From Alphaproteobacteria bacterium (GTDB lineage Bacteria; Pseudomonadota; Alphaproteobacteria; RF32; CAG-239): a stretch of 42,359 nt of DNA. This document shows, in pieces, positions 25,655 through 33,585 of this stretch. The notes beneath the pieces are model-generated. The model made no database searches and was not told the DNA's origin. It saw only the letters and a program-made list of their open reading frames with translations. The DNA lies in the NCBI GenBank assembly GCA_017480745.1, contig JAFUSA010000008.1, positions 150,090 to 192,448 of the forward strand, written 5' to 3'. The position numbers were made by a program, and so were the translations under genes. Numbering within the stretch: the stretch's first letter is position 1; each line of letters opens with the position of its first letter.

Positions 25655-26797
25655 ATGAAAAAAAGTTTAAGTATTTACACTCTTGCAATATTTTCTTTTG
25701 CCTCTGCGGCACACGCCGAAGCAAGTTTGGAAAATGATTATAATAACTTCAAAAACAAACTGAGTAATGACTATAACATAACCTATGATTTAGATTATTC
25801 GCTTATGTTGCAGCATGCCTCCCCAAGCGGAAAATATAACGCCGTGCAATCATATTTGGCTCCTTCAATCAGTTGGACAACCTTTGATAATCGTTACGGA
25901 ACCGGAACATTAAACGCATCTTATTATAGCATTTTTTACGGCAATCACAATGCGCAAGATATTCAAAACCGCACCGGAATGGCTACATCTATCAACGATT
26001 TTGTAGAAAATGAACAGGAATTCGCCGCACTTTATTACACATATCAACTTCCACGTAAATATAATTGGCTCACTTTCGGAGTTGGTCAATACAGTTTGTA
26101 TAATTTTGACGGCACAGATTATGACAGCAATCAACAAGTTAATTTTATTAACTATTCACTCTCACAAAACGGAAGCGCCACATACGCCGACGCCGGCTTG
26201 GGAGCCTACATGCAGGCAACTCCGGGAAATTGGTCATTTGTTGCCGGAATGCAAGACGCCACTAATATTTCGGCACAAAGTATAAATTTTGACGGTTTAC
26301 ACAAGGCGCATTACGCTACATTCGGACAAATTGGCTATAATCCGCATATTGCCAACTTAGGCGACGGACAATACTCCATAATGTTTTACAATCAGCCGGC
26401 CGTCAATGAACAACCACAAACCACTAATGGTTGGTCAATCAATATGCAACAAAATATCAGCGAAAAAGTGGCTCTGTTCGGACGAATTAACGGTGCGACC
26501 GGATCAGTTATAAATATCAAAAATTCATATGTCGGCGGTTTTGTGGTAAATAATCCGCTCAATCGTAACACCTTAGACCAAATCGGCATGGCTTATGCTT
26601 ATAATGACATAAACGAAAAAGCCACCGGTGAACCTTTGGCAGAAAGTGGCGAACATGTTATTGAAGCATATTGGGCATGGGGAATTTCCAAATGGGCAAC
26701 CATAACACCTGATATTCAGTTTTATGTTCATCCTGCACTCAACCATAAATCGGATTATGGCACAGCTGCCTCTCTAAGATTAAGCGTATTTTTCTGA
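25655..26797 (+). CDS. OprB-like outer membrane porin
   Basis: A 380-residue protein with signal peptide ending AAHAEA and many amphipathic beta strands. The region WLTFGVGQYSLYNFDGTDYDSN, the closing AYWAWGISKWATITPDIQFYVHPALN and final LRLSVFF with terminal Phe fit the OprB carbohydrate-selective porin family. Such porins admit sugars and small polyols. The short N-terminal helix-like segment (ASLENDYNNFKNKLSNDYNITYDLDY) is seen in related proteins. It is monocistronic, with AAGGAAAGG before the start and a terminator at 26817; no sugar transporter adjoins it. Confidence 0.75.
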   Translation: MKKSLSIYTLAIFSFASAAHAEASLENDYNNFKNKLSNDYNITYDLDYSLMLQHASPSGKYNAVQSYLAPSISWTTFDNRYGTGTLNASYYSIFYGNHNAQDIQNRTGMATSINDFVENEQEFAALYYTYQLPRKYNWLTFGVGQYSLYNFDGTDYDSNQQVNFINYSLSQNGSATYADAGLGAYMQATPGNWSFVAGMQDATNISAQSINFDGLHKAHYATFGQIGYNPHIANLGDGQYSIMFYNQPAVNEQPQTTNGWSINMQQNISEKVALFGRINGATGSVINIKNSYVGGFVVNNPLNRNTLDQIGMAYAYNDINEKATGEPLAESGEHVIEAYWAWGISKWATITPDIQFYVHPALNHKSDYGTAASLRLSVFF

Positions 26798-26816
26798 TAA
26801 TTATATACTTTGTGCT

Positions 26817-26845
26817 GACGCCGGCAATTTCAGTCGGCGTTTTAT
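26817..26845 (+). terminator. Terminator after the porin gene
   Basis: GACGCCG and CGGCGTT flank a loop of about 11 bases and run into TTTATTTT. Confidence 0.75.
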
Positions 26846-26900
26846 TTTGCCTCTGCTAAAAATATTTATACGCTAAAGTTTTATGGAAAACGCCGGAAAA

Positions 26901-26938
26901 CAAATTATCTCCAAAGAGGAATAATTTGTTAAGGAGAT
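26901..26938 (+). promoter_or_regulatory. Leader hairpin with alternative pairing to the ribosome binding site
   Basis: CAAATTAT (26901-26908) and ATAATTTG (26921-26928) can form a perfect 8-bp hairpin just before the AAGGAGAT site of the gene at 26943. The bases ATCTCC (26907-26912), partly in that stem and loop, are also the perfect complement of GGAGAT (26933-26938). The two structures exclude each other, so translation could switch; this is inference from pairing only. Confidence 0.45.
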
Positions 26939-26942
26939 TTCT

Positions 26943-27272
26943 ATGCAAACAAAGTCTATATATCTTGCCGTTGCCGCATTAACTATATACTGCGGATGTC
27001 AAAATGCGAATGCCCGCGGTTATGTGAGCTCGCAAAATCAAAATCCATCTGCTGTTGTAGTAGAAGAAATTCAAGTAACGGAAAATACAGCAGATTCCGC
27101 ACCTGCATCGGGTGCATGGGATAAAACCAAAGAAGTTTCAAGTGATGTTTGGGACGGCACAAAAGAAGTTACATCCGACGTTTGGGACGGAACGAAAAAA
27201 GTCAGCAGTGATGTTTGGGACGGCGCCAAGGAGGTCGGCGGAGATATTAAAGAAGCCGTTTCCGACGAATAG
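26943..27272 (+). CDS. Small exported WDxTKEV-repeat protein
   Basis: The 109-residue product has a hydrophobic signal (IYLAVAALTIYCGCQNANA), which could be cleaved by signal peptidase I after ANA or act as a weak lipobox at YCGC. Residues 58-104 consist of four copies of an 11-12 residue repeat, WDKTKEVSSDV, WDGTKEVTSDV, WDGTKKVSSDV, WDGAKEVGGDI. Such amphipathic 11-mers recall LEA group 3 proteins and apolipoprotein-like helices. The next gene, 37 bases on, has the same repeat without a signal, so the pair probably forms an operon with products in two compartments. Function unknown. Confidence 0.7.
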   Translation: MQTKSIYLAVAALTIYCGCQNANARGYVSSQNQNPSAVVVEEIQVTENTADSAPASGAWDKTKEVSSDVWDGTKEVTSDVWDGTKKVSSDVWDGAKEVGGDIKEAVSDE

Positions 27273-27309
27273 ATTCAATATCCATATTAATATAACAAGG
27301 AGAATAAAT

Positions 27310-27720
27310 ATGCACGAAAACTTAAATCAGCATTCAGAAGTTCACTCAACAAGCAACGAAGCGCCCAAAGCTTGCCATAGTGCCGGTAAAAATGAAGGTT
27401 CTGTTTGGGAACGTTCTATGGAAAGCGCTGCCAAAGCGTGGGATAAAACCAAGGAAGTTTCCGGTGATGTTTGGGAAAGCACAAAAGAAGTTTCCGCCAA
27501 AGCATGGGATAAAACCAAAGAATTCGGCAGTGATATTTCTGAAAAATTCAGTGGAGAAAAAAAGAGTTCTTCCGATATTTATGAGTTTGATGAAACGGAC
27601 GAATTTGATATCGAAGAACCGATGAGCGATTATGAAGATGAGGAATTGCGGGCATTTCACGCATCACATCATCAGGAAAAGAACAAATCTTACGGAACAT
27701 ATCATAATATAGAACACTAA
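27310..27720 (+). CDS. Small cytosolic WDKTKEV-repeat protein
   Basis: 136 residues from ATG 27310-27312, preceded by AAGGAGAATAAAT; an in-frame extension back to 27112 lies over the previous gene in another frame and is rejected. The middle has WERSMESAAKA, WDKTKEVSGDV, WESTKEVSAKA, WDKTKEFGSDI, the same 11-mer pattern as the upstream gene. A strongly acidic segment (about 95-120) and a His-rich tail (FHASHHQEKN, YHNIEH) follow. No signal peptide. Stress-protective or membrane-surface helix proteins use such repeats; no assignment is made. Confidence 0.65.
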   Translation: MHENLNQHSEVHSTSNEAPKACHSAGKNEGSVWERSMESAAKAWDKTKEVSGDVWESTKEVSAKAWDKTKEFGSDISEKFSGEKKSSSDIYEFDETDEFDIEEPMSDYEDEELRAFHASHHQEKNKSYGTYHNIEH

Positions 27721-27748
27721 AATAAAAATTTTGCATAAATGCCTATAA

Positions 27749-27775
27749 AGCCCTGTTTCCAACAGGGTTTTTATT
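27749..27775 (+). terminator. Terminator after the WDKTKEV-repeat genes
   Basis: CCCTGTT and AACAGGG with a 3-base loop, then TTTTTATT. Confidence 0.85.
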
Positions 27776-27787
27776 GTATAAGGAAAA

Positions 27788-27814
27788 CGCCGGCACTACA
27801 ATAGTGCCGGCAGA
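27788..27814 (-). terminator. Terminator of pilin cassette B; distal copy of a direct repeat
   Basis: GCCGGCACTA and TAGTGCCGGC form a 10-bp stem with a 3-base loop, followed by GTTTTCC on the minus strand. The 27 bases match 28749-28775 at 26 positions in the same orientation, so the pilin cassette lies between two copies. Confidence 0.75.
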
Positions 27815-27826
27815 TTTGTAAGCAGA

Positions 27827-28447
27827 CTAATTTGCCCAAGTCCGAGAACTCCAATATGTGCTGTTTAAATTTATATCAAAGAAAAAAGACATATCAGGAA
27901 CGGATTCTCCATACATCCGGTTTTTACTGATAGCTTCCGAACATACCTCAACAGCTTTATCTACGGCAACGGGAAATTTTAAACTATCAGTACTCGCGGG
28001 ACCTTCAATTGCAATAGCTTGCACACCAGATACACGCCAGTCGTAACTTAACAATTCTATACAGGGTTCCATATTATCTCCTATAGCGTATGAGATACGA
28101 AATGCCTGCTTGTCGCCAACAGTAGACCTAATTATCGTAACTAAACCAACCCTATACCCAAACACGTTTTTTATATCATTACCATCCCACATTTCATCAG
28201 GTATTAGCTTAGCTTTTTTTATAACAGTATTGGATAATCCCTCATAATTCTTTTGTGGCGCAAAGAAAGCACGCACATTGCCGGCAATTAAAGTTATTTG
28301 CTCAATAGTTTTGTTAATACGATACTTCATCATCGCTTTTGAATATCCAGCGATTCCACCAACACTCAAAACACCAATTATAGCCAATACACCCAGCATT
28401 TCAATCATACTTCTGCCGGACTCATTTTTAATTTCAAAATTTTTCAT
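27827..28447 (-). CDS. Type IV prepilin-like protein of the leader-RNA cassette family
   Basis: 206 residues starting MKNFEIKNESGRSMIEMLGVL after AAGGAGATAAAATT. The first 70 residues are almost the same as in the copies at 9755 and 16837 (AGYSKAMMKYRINKTIEQITLIAGNVRAFFAPQKNYEGLSN). The ectodomain keeps IKKAKLIPDEMW, EPCIELLSYDW and FPVAVDKAVEVC, and ends FFFDINLNSTYWSSRTWAN. The rest is unlike the other copies. It follows the OmpA-like gene on the same strand but has its own promoter and leader. Confidence 0.85.
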   Translation of the reverse strand: MKNFEIKNESGRSMIEMLGVLAIIGVLSVGGIAGYSKAMMKYRINKTIEQITLIAGNVRAFFAPQKNYEGLSNTVIKKAKLIPDEMWDGNDIKNVFGYRVGLVTIIRSTVGDKQAFRISYAIGDNMEPCIELLSYDWRVSGVQAIAIEGPASTDSLKFPVAVDKAVEVCSEAISKNRMYGESVPDMSFFFDINLNSTYWSSRTWAN

Positions 28448-28477
28448 AATTTTATCTCCTTTGCTAATAGTTATACA

Positions 28478-28508
28478 TTAAAAACATGACCGCTAAACAG
28501 CGGTCGGG
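28478..28508 (-). terminator. Leader terminator of cassette B
   Basis: GACCGC and GCGGTC around TGTTTA, followed by ATGTTTTTAATG on the minus strand; 30 bases before the pilin start. Confidence 0.75.
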
Positions 28509-28684
28509 AGAGCTGAAAAATCATGTGTAATGAAATGATTCCGCAAATCTTTAGGACAAAATCCCTGTACATCCATCTGCGGCTCCCCAACCCAAGTCGG
28601 AGACATCTTTACATCCAATAACGACACAATAAAAATTGCACCGCATTACACAAGAGCTTTTCAGAGCTCTCGAACCGAAGTTCT
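28478..28684 (-). ncRNA. Structured pilin leader RNA, copy B
   Basis: Elements as in copy A but with different paired bases: UUCG hairpin (28672-28683), P1 GTGTAATG (28644-28651) with CATTACAC (28525-28532) and AGAGCT...GAAAA with TTTTC-AGCTCT, P2 CGGTGCAAT/ATTGTGTCG, P3 TCTCCGAC/GTTGGGGA, P4 CCGCA/TGCGG with an AGGGA...TCCT tip. TGTCTCC of P3 (28599-28605) can pair with the GGAGATA ribosome site (28453-28459) with one G-U. Confidence 0.75.
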
Positions 28685-28690
28685 AAATTT

Positions 28691-28718
28691 ATATTATCAT
28701 AGAATTTGCAAAAGTCAA
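28691..28718 (-). promoter_or_regulatory. Pilin cassette promoter, copy B
   Basis: TTGACT (28713-28718), 16-base spacer, TAATAT (28691-28696) on the minus strand. Confidence 0.7.
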
Positions 28719-28748
28719 ACTATTTTTAGCAAAATCATAAAAATTTTC

Positions 28749-28775
28749 CGCCGGCACTACAATAATGCCGGCAGA
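28749..28775 (-). repeat. Proximal copy of the direct repeat; terminator of the OmpA-like gene
   Basis: Nearly identical to 27788-27814. The hairpin GCCGGCA/TGCCGGC lies 23 bases after the OmpA-like stop and leads to AAAATTTTT on the minus strand, so it probably ends that transcript. Confidence 0.7.
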
Positions 28776-28797
28776 ATATAATAGAAATAAAATTCCT

Positions 28798-29436
28798 TTA
28801 CTGTGCGTTAATCAGCATAATTTCCACGCGACGATTTTGCGCCTTACCGGATTCCGTTTGGTTGCTGGCAATCGGGTTACTCGCACCGGCACCCATTGCG
28901 TGCAAACGTGAGGCATTAACCCCGCGCAAAGCCAAGTAATTAGCCACCGAAATTGCACGACGTTGCGACAACGGAATATTGATTTTATCATTGCCGCTAC
29001 TATCAGTATAGCCGATAATTTGCAAATTTGTTTTGTCATATTCATTCGCTACTATGGCAACCGAATCTAAAACCTGATTAGCTGATGTTTTCATTACATC
29101 ATTGTTGGTGTCAAAAGTAATGCTGTTAGGCATAATCAAACGAACATTATCGCCATCACGCAAAACTTGCACGCCTGTTCCAGCCAATTTTTCACGCAAT
29201 TTACTTGCTTGAATATCCATATATCCTCCGGTTGCTGCTCCGGCCGCACCACCAATTCCGGCACCGATCAGAGCGCCTTTCTCACCACCAATCAAAGCGC
29301 CTACTCCGGCACCGACTGCCGCACCTATTCCGGTTCCCCATGCAGTTTTTGCCACTTTGCTTTCTCCGCTATACGGATCTGTCGCACAAGCATTCAAAAA
29401 ACACACTGCCACCAAACTTAAAATTATTTTTTTCAT
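28798..29436 (-). CDS. OmpA-family lipoprotein with glycine-zipper domain
   Basis: 212 residues from ATG 29434-29436, which follows AAGGAGAAAAAT; an upstream in-frame start would overlap valS and lack a signal. The signal ends in the lipobox LNAC (residues 13-16). Residues about 30-65 are a glycine zipper (GIGAAVGAGVGALIGG...GAGIGGAAGAATGG) that may insert in the outer membrane. Residues about 100-212 are an OmpA C-terminal peptidoglycan-binding domain, with IIGYTDSSGNDKINIPLSQRRAISVANYL and QNRRVEIMLI; the conserved Asp and Arg that hold diaminopimelate are present. Resembles YiaD. It starts 10 bases after valS and may be co-transcribed. Confidence 0.9.
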   Translation of the reverse strand: MKKIILSLVAVCFLNACATDPYSGESKVAKTAWGTGIGAAVGAGVGALIGGEKGALIGAGIGGAAGAATGGYMDIQASKLREKLAGTGVQVLRDGDNVRLIMPNSITFDTNNDVMKTSANQVLDSVAIVANEYDKTNLQIIGYTDSSGNDKINIPLSQRRAISVANYLALRGVNASRLHAMGAGASNPIASNQTESGKAQNRRVEIMLINAQ

Positions 29437-29446
29437 ATTTTTCTCC

Positions 29447-32083
29447 TTAAAAATTAGCAATACGAGCCAGAGCTTCTTCAACTTTTGCCTTATTATCCAA
29501 AGCTTCTGCCTGACGGCGTTTTTCTTCTTCCACAACCGCCGCCGGAGCTTTGGCAACAAAACTTTCATTACCTAACTTTCGAGCATAACTTTCAAGATTT
29601 TTATTTAAGGCTTCAAGTTCTTTTTGCAAACGGGCACGCTCAGCCTCAAAATCAACTACGCCTTTCAGCGGAATCAAAATTGTTGCCTCACGACTAACCG
29701 TTTGAACCATATCCTTGGAAACAGGCAAATCATTCAGCGCTTGCAAATTTTCCAAACGAGCCAAATTACAAATAAGCGCATTTTGTTTGGCAATAATATC
29801 CAAATCAGCGGCCGAAGCCTTTACATAGGCACTCAACTTAGCACCGGCCGGCAAATTCATACTGGCGCGCAAAGAACGAATTGCACCAATAAAATCTATG
29901 GCCCAGTCAATATCAGATTTATCGTTTTCATTAACTGTTTCGTTTGTCGGCCATTCGGCTTTAATTAACTTTACCTTACGTTCAGTCAAATTGTCCCATA
30001 ATTCAGTAGTAATAAACGGCATAAACGGGTGCATAATAACAAGGATTCTATCCAAAACCCAAGCAGCGACAGCCCGTGTTTCCTTAATACTTTCTGCATT
30101 TTCACCATAAAAAATCGGTTTAATTAACTCAATATACCAATCGCAAAATGTTCCCCAAACAAATTGATATACCGCATTTGCCGCATCGGAAAAACGATAG
30201 TTATTCAGGTTGGTACTAACTTGTGCTGTAGCTTCTTTGGCTTTGGCGATAATCCATTTATTAATTTCCAATTTGGCTTCGCTAATATCAAAATCCTTTA
30301 CCGAATAGCATTCGTTCATTTCGCAAAAACGAGCGGCATTCCATAGCTTTGTAGCAAAATTACGATATCCTTGAATACGCGCTTCGGATAAATTAACATC
30401 ACGTCCTTGCGTTTCCATTGCGGCCATAAAAAAGCGCATAGCATCGGCGCCATATTTTTCAATAGTTTCCATCGGATCAACAGTATTACCTTTGGACTTG
30501 CTCATCTTCTGTCCGTGGGCATCACGCACCAAACCATGGATATAGCATTTTTTAAACGGAACACGCTTCATCATATACATACTCATCATCATCATGCGAG
30601 CAACCCAGAAGAAAATAATATCAAAGGCTGTAACCAAAACAGATGTAGGATAAAACTTTTCCAAATATTCGTTCTGATCCGGCCAACCTAATGTGGAAAA
30701 TGCCCATAAACCGGAAGAAAACCACGTATCCAAAACATCTGTTTCGCGACGCAGTTCAACGTGTTTGCCATAGTGTTTATCGGCAACGGCTTGCGCTTCT
30801 TCTTCCGTTTCTTCGCAAAAAATTGTGTCATCCGGACCATACCAAATCGGCATCTGATGCCCCCACCATAACTGGCGAGAAATACACCATGGTTGAATAT
30901 TGTTCATCCATTCAAAATATGTTTTTTTATAAACTGCCGGAACAAATTCCATTTCTCCGTCGGCCACTGCACGTTTAGCTTCAATCGCCAATTTAGGTGC
31001 ATCTACAAACCATTGATCCGTCATATACGGTTCAATAACAACACCGCTTCTTTCGCCATAAGGAATAACCATCGGATGGTCTTCAATTTTTTCCATAAAG
31101 CCTAACTCAGTTAACTTTTCAATGGTCTTTGTGCGCGCTTCTTGCGTGCTCATACCGGCAAACGGAGTATTTTCATTCAATGTTGCATCTTTATTTAAGA
31201 TATTTATCATCGGCAGATTATGACGTTTACCAACCTCAAAATCGTTAAAGTCATGTGCCGGAGTAATTTTAACCGCACCGGTTCCCTTTTCCGGATCAGC
31301 GTGTTCATCATCAATAATCGGTATCACGCGGTTAATAATCGGAATCACACAATTTTTGCCTATTAAATTTTTTAATTTCGGATTATCCTTAGAAACTGCA
31401 ACCGCCGTATCACCAAACATTGTCTCCGGACGCGTGGTAGCAATATGAATAAATTCGTTGGGATTATCTTCAAGCGGATATTTGTAATAATACATTTTTC
31501 CGACTGTTTCTTTTTGAATAACTTCCAAATCGGAAACAGCAGTTTCAAATTTAGGATCCCAGTTGACTAATTTTTTTGCTTTATAAATCAAACCGTCTTT
31601 ATACATAGAAACAAATATTTTACGAACGGCCCGAGACAATCCATCATCCATGGTAAAACGTTCACGCGACCAGTCGCATGAAGCACCCAAACGACGCAAC
31701 TGCCGACAAATTGTTCCACCGGATTGTTTTTTCCACTCCCAAACGGTTTCAATAAACTTTTCGCGCCCTAAATCATGGCGAGAAATACCTTCTTTGGCTA
31801 AATTACGTTCAACTACCATCTGAGTAGCAATACCGGCATGATCAGTTCCTGGTTGCCATAAAACATTTTTGCCGAGCATACGATTATAACGTACTAAAAT
31901 ATCTTGCAAAGTATTGTTTAACGCATGTCCTATGTGCAACACTCCGGTTACGTTAGGTGGCGGAATAACTATCGAAAATGCGTCCCTATCGCTCCGCATA
32001 TCCGGTTTAAAATCGCCGTCATTTTCCCATTTAGCATAAATTTTTTCTTCAAAATCCTTCGGATTATAACTTTTTTCTAACAT
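29447..32083 (-). CDS. valS: Valyl-tRNA synthetase
   Basis: About 878 residues from ATG 32081-32083 (GGAAAG in front); an ATG four codons earlier lacks a site. Class I hallmarks are visible: PPPNVTGVLHIGHALNNTLQD (HIGH), the CP1 editing domain with THTR-like TTRPETMFGDTAVAV, the WFSSGLWAFSTLGWP core, and GQKMSKSKGNTVDPME (KMSKS). The C-terminal arm is a coiled coil (FEAERARLQKELEALNKNLESYARKL). Length is typical. The gene upstream is a PopZ-like protein, the usual alphaproteobacterial neighbour of valS. Confidence 0.96.
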   Translation of the reverse strand: MLEKSYNPKDFEEKIYAKWENDGDFKPDMRSDRDAFSIVIPPPNVTGVLHIGHALNNTLQDILVRYNRMLGKNVLWQPGTDHAGIATQMVVERNLAKEGISRHDLGREKFIETVWEWKKQSGGTICRQLRRLGASCDWSRERFTMDDGLSRAVRKIFVSMYKDGLIYKAKKLVNWDPKFETAVSDLEVIQKETVGKMYYYKYPLEDNPNEFIHIATTRPETMFGDTAVAVSKDNPKLKNLIGKNCVIPIINRVIPIIDDEHADPEKGTGAVKITPAHDFNDFEVGKRHNLPMINILNKDATLNENTPFAGMSTQEARTKTIEKLTELGFMEKIEDHPMVIPYGERSGVVIEPYMTDQWFVDAPKLAIEAKRAVADGEMEFVPAVYKKTYFEWMNNIQPWCISRQLWWGHQMPIWYGPDDTIFCEETEEEAQAVADKHYGKHVELRRETDVLDTWFSSGLWAFSTLGWPDQNEYLEKFYPTSVLVTAFDIIFFWVARMMMMSMYMMKRVPFKKCYIHGLVRDAHGQKMSKSKGNTVDPMETIEKYGADAMRFFMAAMETQGRDVNLSEARIQGYRNFATKLWNAARFCEMNECYSVKDFDISEAKLEINKWIIAKAKEATAQVSTNLNNYRFSDAANAVYQFVWGTFCDWYIELIKPIFYGENAESIKETRAVAAWVLDRILVIMHPFMPFITTELWDNLTERKVKLIKAEWPTNETVNENDKSDIDWAIDFIGAIRSLRASMNLPAGAKLSAYVKASAADLDIIAKQNALICNLARLENLQALNDLPVSKDMVQTVSREATILIPLKGVVDFEAERARLQKELEALNKNLESYARKLGNESFVAKAPAAVVEEEKRRQAEALDNKAKVEEALARIANF

Positions 32084-32152
32084 TTTTCTTTCCATTTCAA
32101 ATTAAACAAGTTGCGTGCATATACAAAAATCAAATTTAGGAAGAAGGCTTGT

Positions 32153-32449
32153 TTAAGCGGCAATATCTTCCTTTACACGCACTCGAACCGCGCTATTAAT
32201 CATATTGCGACGAATAAAGTAAGCACTATATTTTTTCATCATTTTTTTGGCGACATCATCAAAATTCCACATTCCTGATTTATATGGAATATCCTCTCGA
32301 TTAACCAACATTTTTTTAGAAAGGACGAAAATTTCTTCATCTCTTTTTTGCGGCACATAAAAATGAGCAGAGCTTTTTTTATCGGTAATTGCCTGACGAA
32401 TCATCTTCAATATATCATCAATAGATTGTTCTTCTTCCATATTATCCAT
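32153..32449 (-). CDS. Short PopZ/DUF2497-like protein
   Basis: 98 residues. The N-terminus MEEEQSIDDILKMIRQAITDKK aligns with the conserved first helix of PopZ/DUF2497 (EPSMEEILASIRRII pattern), the client-binding part, and the position just upstream of valS is the standard popZ locus in Alphaproteobacteria. It lacks the long Pro/Glu-rich linker, and the C-terminal half (MWNFDDVAKKMMKKYSAYFIRRNMINSAVRVRV) does not look like the usual oligomerisation helices ending in WLD.NLP. PopZ anchors the chromosome origin at the pole; whether this reduced form polymerises is unclear. Assignment rests on the first helix and synteny. Confidence 0.55.
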   Translation of the reverse strand: MDNMEEEQSIDDILKMIRQAITDKKSSAHFYVPQKRDEEIFVLSKKMLVNREDIPYKSGMWNFDDVAKKMMKKYSAYFIRRNMINSAVRVRVKEDIAA

Positions 32450-32600
32450 AAAATAAAACCCTTGTTATTGTGCCTTAAATTAATTCTAACTCAAAGCACA
32501 ATAACAAAAAATATTTTGCATTGCAAGCATTTATTAAAGGTTATTGCAAAAATTTATGTAAAATAAGCGCTATTTTATGTATTGTTAAAAGCAAAGCGAA

Positions 32601-32855
32601 TTAAGAACACTTATTACCTTCCGTTTCATTCCAACAGTTTGAGTTAACATCAAAATACACTCTAAAAGAAATATAAGGTTCAGCAGCACCGGCAATTAAC
32701 GTTATTTGCTCAATGGTTTTGTTTATTCTATATTTCTGCATAGCTTTTGAATATCCGGCAATTCCGCCGACAGATAGCACACCGATGATGGCAAGCACGC
32801 CAAGCATCTCTATCATAGAACGCCCTGTTTCATTTTCTAAATTACATTTTTTCAT
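32601..32855 (-). CDS. Internally deleted cassette pilin
   Basis: 84 residues. The signal and helix are intact (MKKCNLENETGRSMIEMLGVLAIIGV ... KYRINKTIEQITLIAG), but the text then jumps to AAEPYISFRVYFDVNSNCWNE, the tail seen in the copies at 16837 and 27827. The central ectodomain, with the ACIEL...W motif, is missing without a frame break. It could still be inserted in the membrane or pilus, but cannot form the usual disulfide loop. Its leader RNA is also shortened. The same N-terminus KKCNLENETGRS occurs in the pseudogene at 38498. Confidence 0.7.
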   Translation of the reverse strand: MKKCNLENETGRSMIEMLGVLAIIGVLSVGGIAGYSKAMQKYRINKTIEQITLIAGAAEPYISFRVYFDVNSNCWNETEGNKCS

Positions 32856-32860
32856 TATTT

Positions 32861-32957
32861 TATCTCCTAAAATTATCGGAGATATTTACCATATAAACTA
32901 ACGATGCAAAGCACCGGATTTGATAAGAGCTTTTGAAGACTCTCGAACCGAAGTTCA
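32861..32957 (-). ncRNA. Collapsed pilin leader RNA, copy D
   Basis: It keeps the UUCG hairpin (32945-32956), the 5' strand of P1 (ATCAAAT) and P2 (GGTGC/GCATC), then stops within P3. The P3 strand TATCTCC (32878-32884 on the plus strand as GGAGATA) is joined directly to the ribosome site GGAGATA (32861-32867), making a perfect 7-bp hairpin with a 10-base loop that should hide the Shine-Dalgarno. P3 3' side, P4, P1 3' side and the terminator are gone. Confidence 0.7.
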
Positions 32958-32963
32958 GATTTT

Positions 32964-32991
32964 ATAGTACCATAAAAAATTTAAAAGTCAA
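32964..32991 (-). promoter_or_regulatory. Pilin cassette promoter, copy D
   Basis: TTGACT (32986-32991), 16-base spacer, TACTAT (32964-32969) on the minus strand. Confidence 0.7.
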
Positions 32992-33100
32992 ACTATTTTG
33001 TGAAAATAAATAGAAAATTTTGTTATGACATCAGATTCGGAAAATTTATAACCCGTGCAAATGAACTTAATCACCCACATATTTTTTGTGCGCAACATCA

Positions 33101-33130
33101 ACGCGGGCAAAAAGTTCATTTTGCCCGCGT
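33101..33130 (-). terminator. Terminator hairpin after gapR
   Basis: ACGCGGGCAAAA and TTTTGCCCGCGT (allowing the loop TGAAC) form a stem of about 11 bp, 41 bases past the gapR stop. The downstream T-run is poor, so it may need Rho or act as a 3' end stabiliser. Confidence 0.55.
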
Positions 33131-33170
33131 TCATCTTGCAATAAATTAATTATTGTTATATCTAAGTACA

Positions 33171-33434
33171 CTAAAAATCCAAAGCTTTGCGATATGTTTC
33201 AACCACAACTTCCTGCTCGTCGCGATCAGCGGCATTCATTTTGCGCAATTTTAAAATCGTGCGCATGGCTTTAACATCAAAACCGGCACTTTTAGCTTCG
33301 GCAAAAATATCACGTATATCGCCCTGAATCCCTCTTTTTTCTTCTTCCAGACGTTCAATTCTTTCAATCAACGAACTTAATCTGCTTGCATCAACTCCAC
33401 CTATTTCGGCTTTAATTTGTTCTTCTGTTGCCAT
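33171..33434 (-). CDS. gapR: GapR (DUF2312) nucleoid-associated protein
   Basis: 87 residues: LSSLIERIERLEEEKRGIQGDIRDIFAEAKSAGFDVKAMRTILKLRKMNAADRDEQEVVVETYRKAL is the DUF2312 pattern throughout, a long coiled coil followed by a short helical hairpin. GapR of Caulobacter clamps overtwisted DNA ahead of replication forks and RNA polymerase and stimulates topoisomerases. The basic RTILKLRK helix that faces DNA is intact. Single-gene transcript, divergent from pyk. Confidence 0.93.
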   Translation of the reverse strand: MATEEQIKAEIGGVDASRLSSLIERIERLEEEKRGIQGDIRDIFAEAKSAGFDVKAMRTILKLRKMNAADRDEQEVVVETYRKALDF

Positions 33435-33585
33435 TTATTTTCTCCTTCATAAAAACTATATTGTATTTAACAAACAAATATTCTTTTGGCAAGAGGGAAA
33501 ATTTTAAAAATAAATAAAAAAAAATAACAAGTTGTTAACCTATAAAAGATACAATCGCGGCAAATAAAACAAAGGAAGAAATAAT

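Noticed and set aside
27112..27309. Longer version of the second WDKTKEV-repeat protein
   Set aside because: It would be read in another frame across the first gene; the ATG at 27310 has a strong AAGGAG site.
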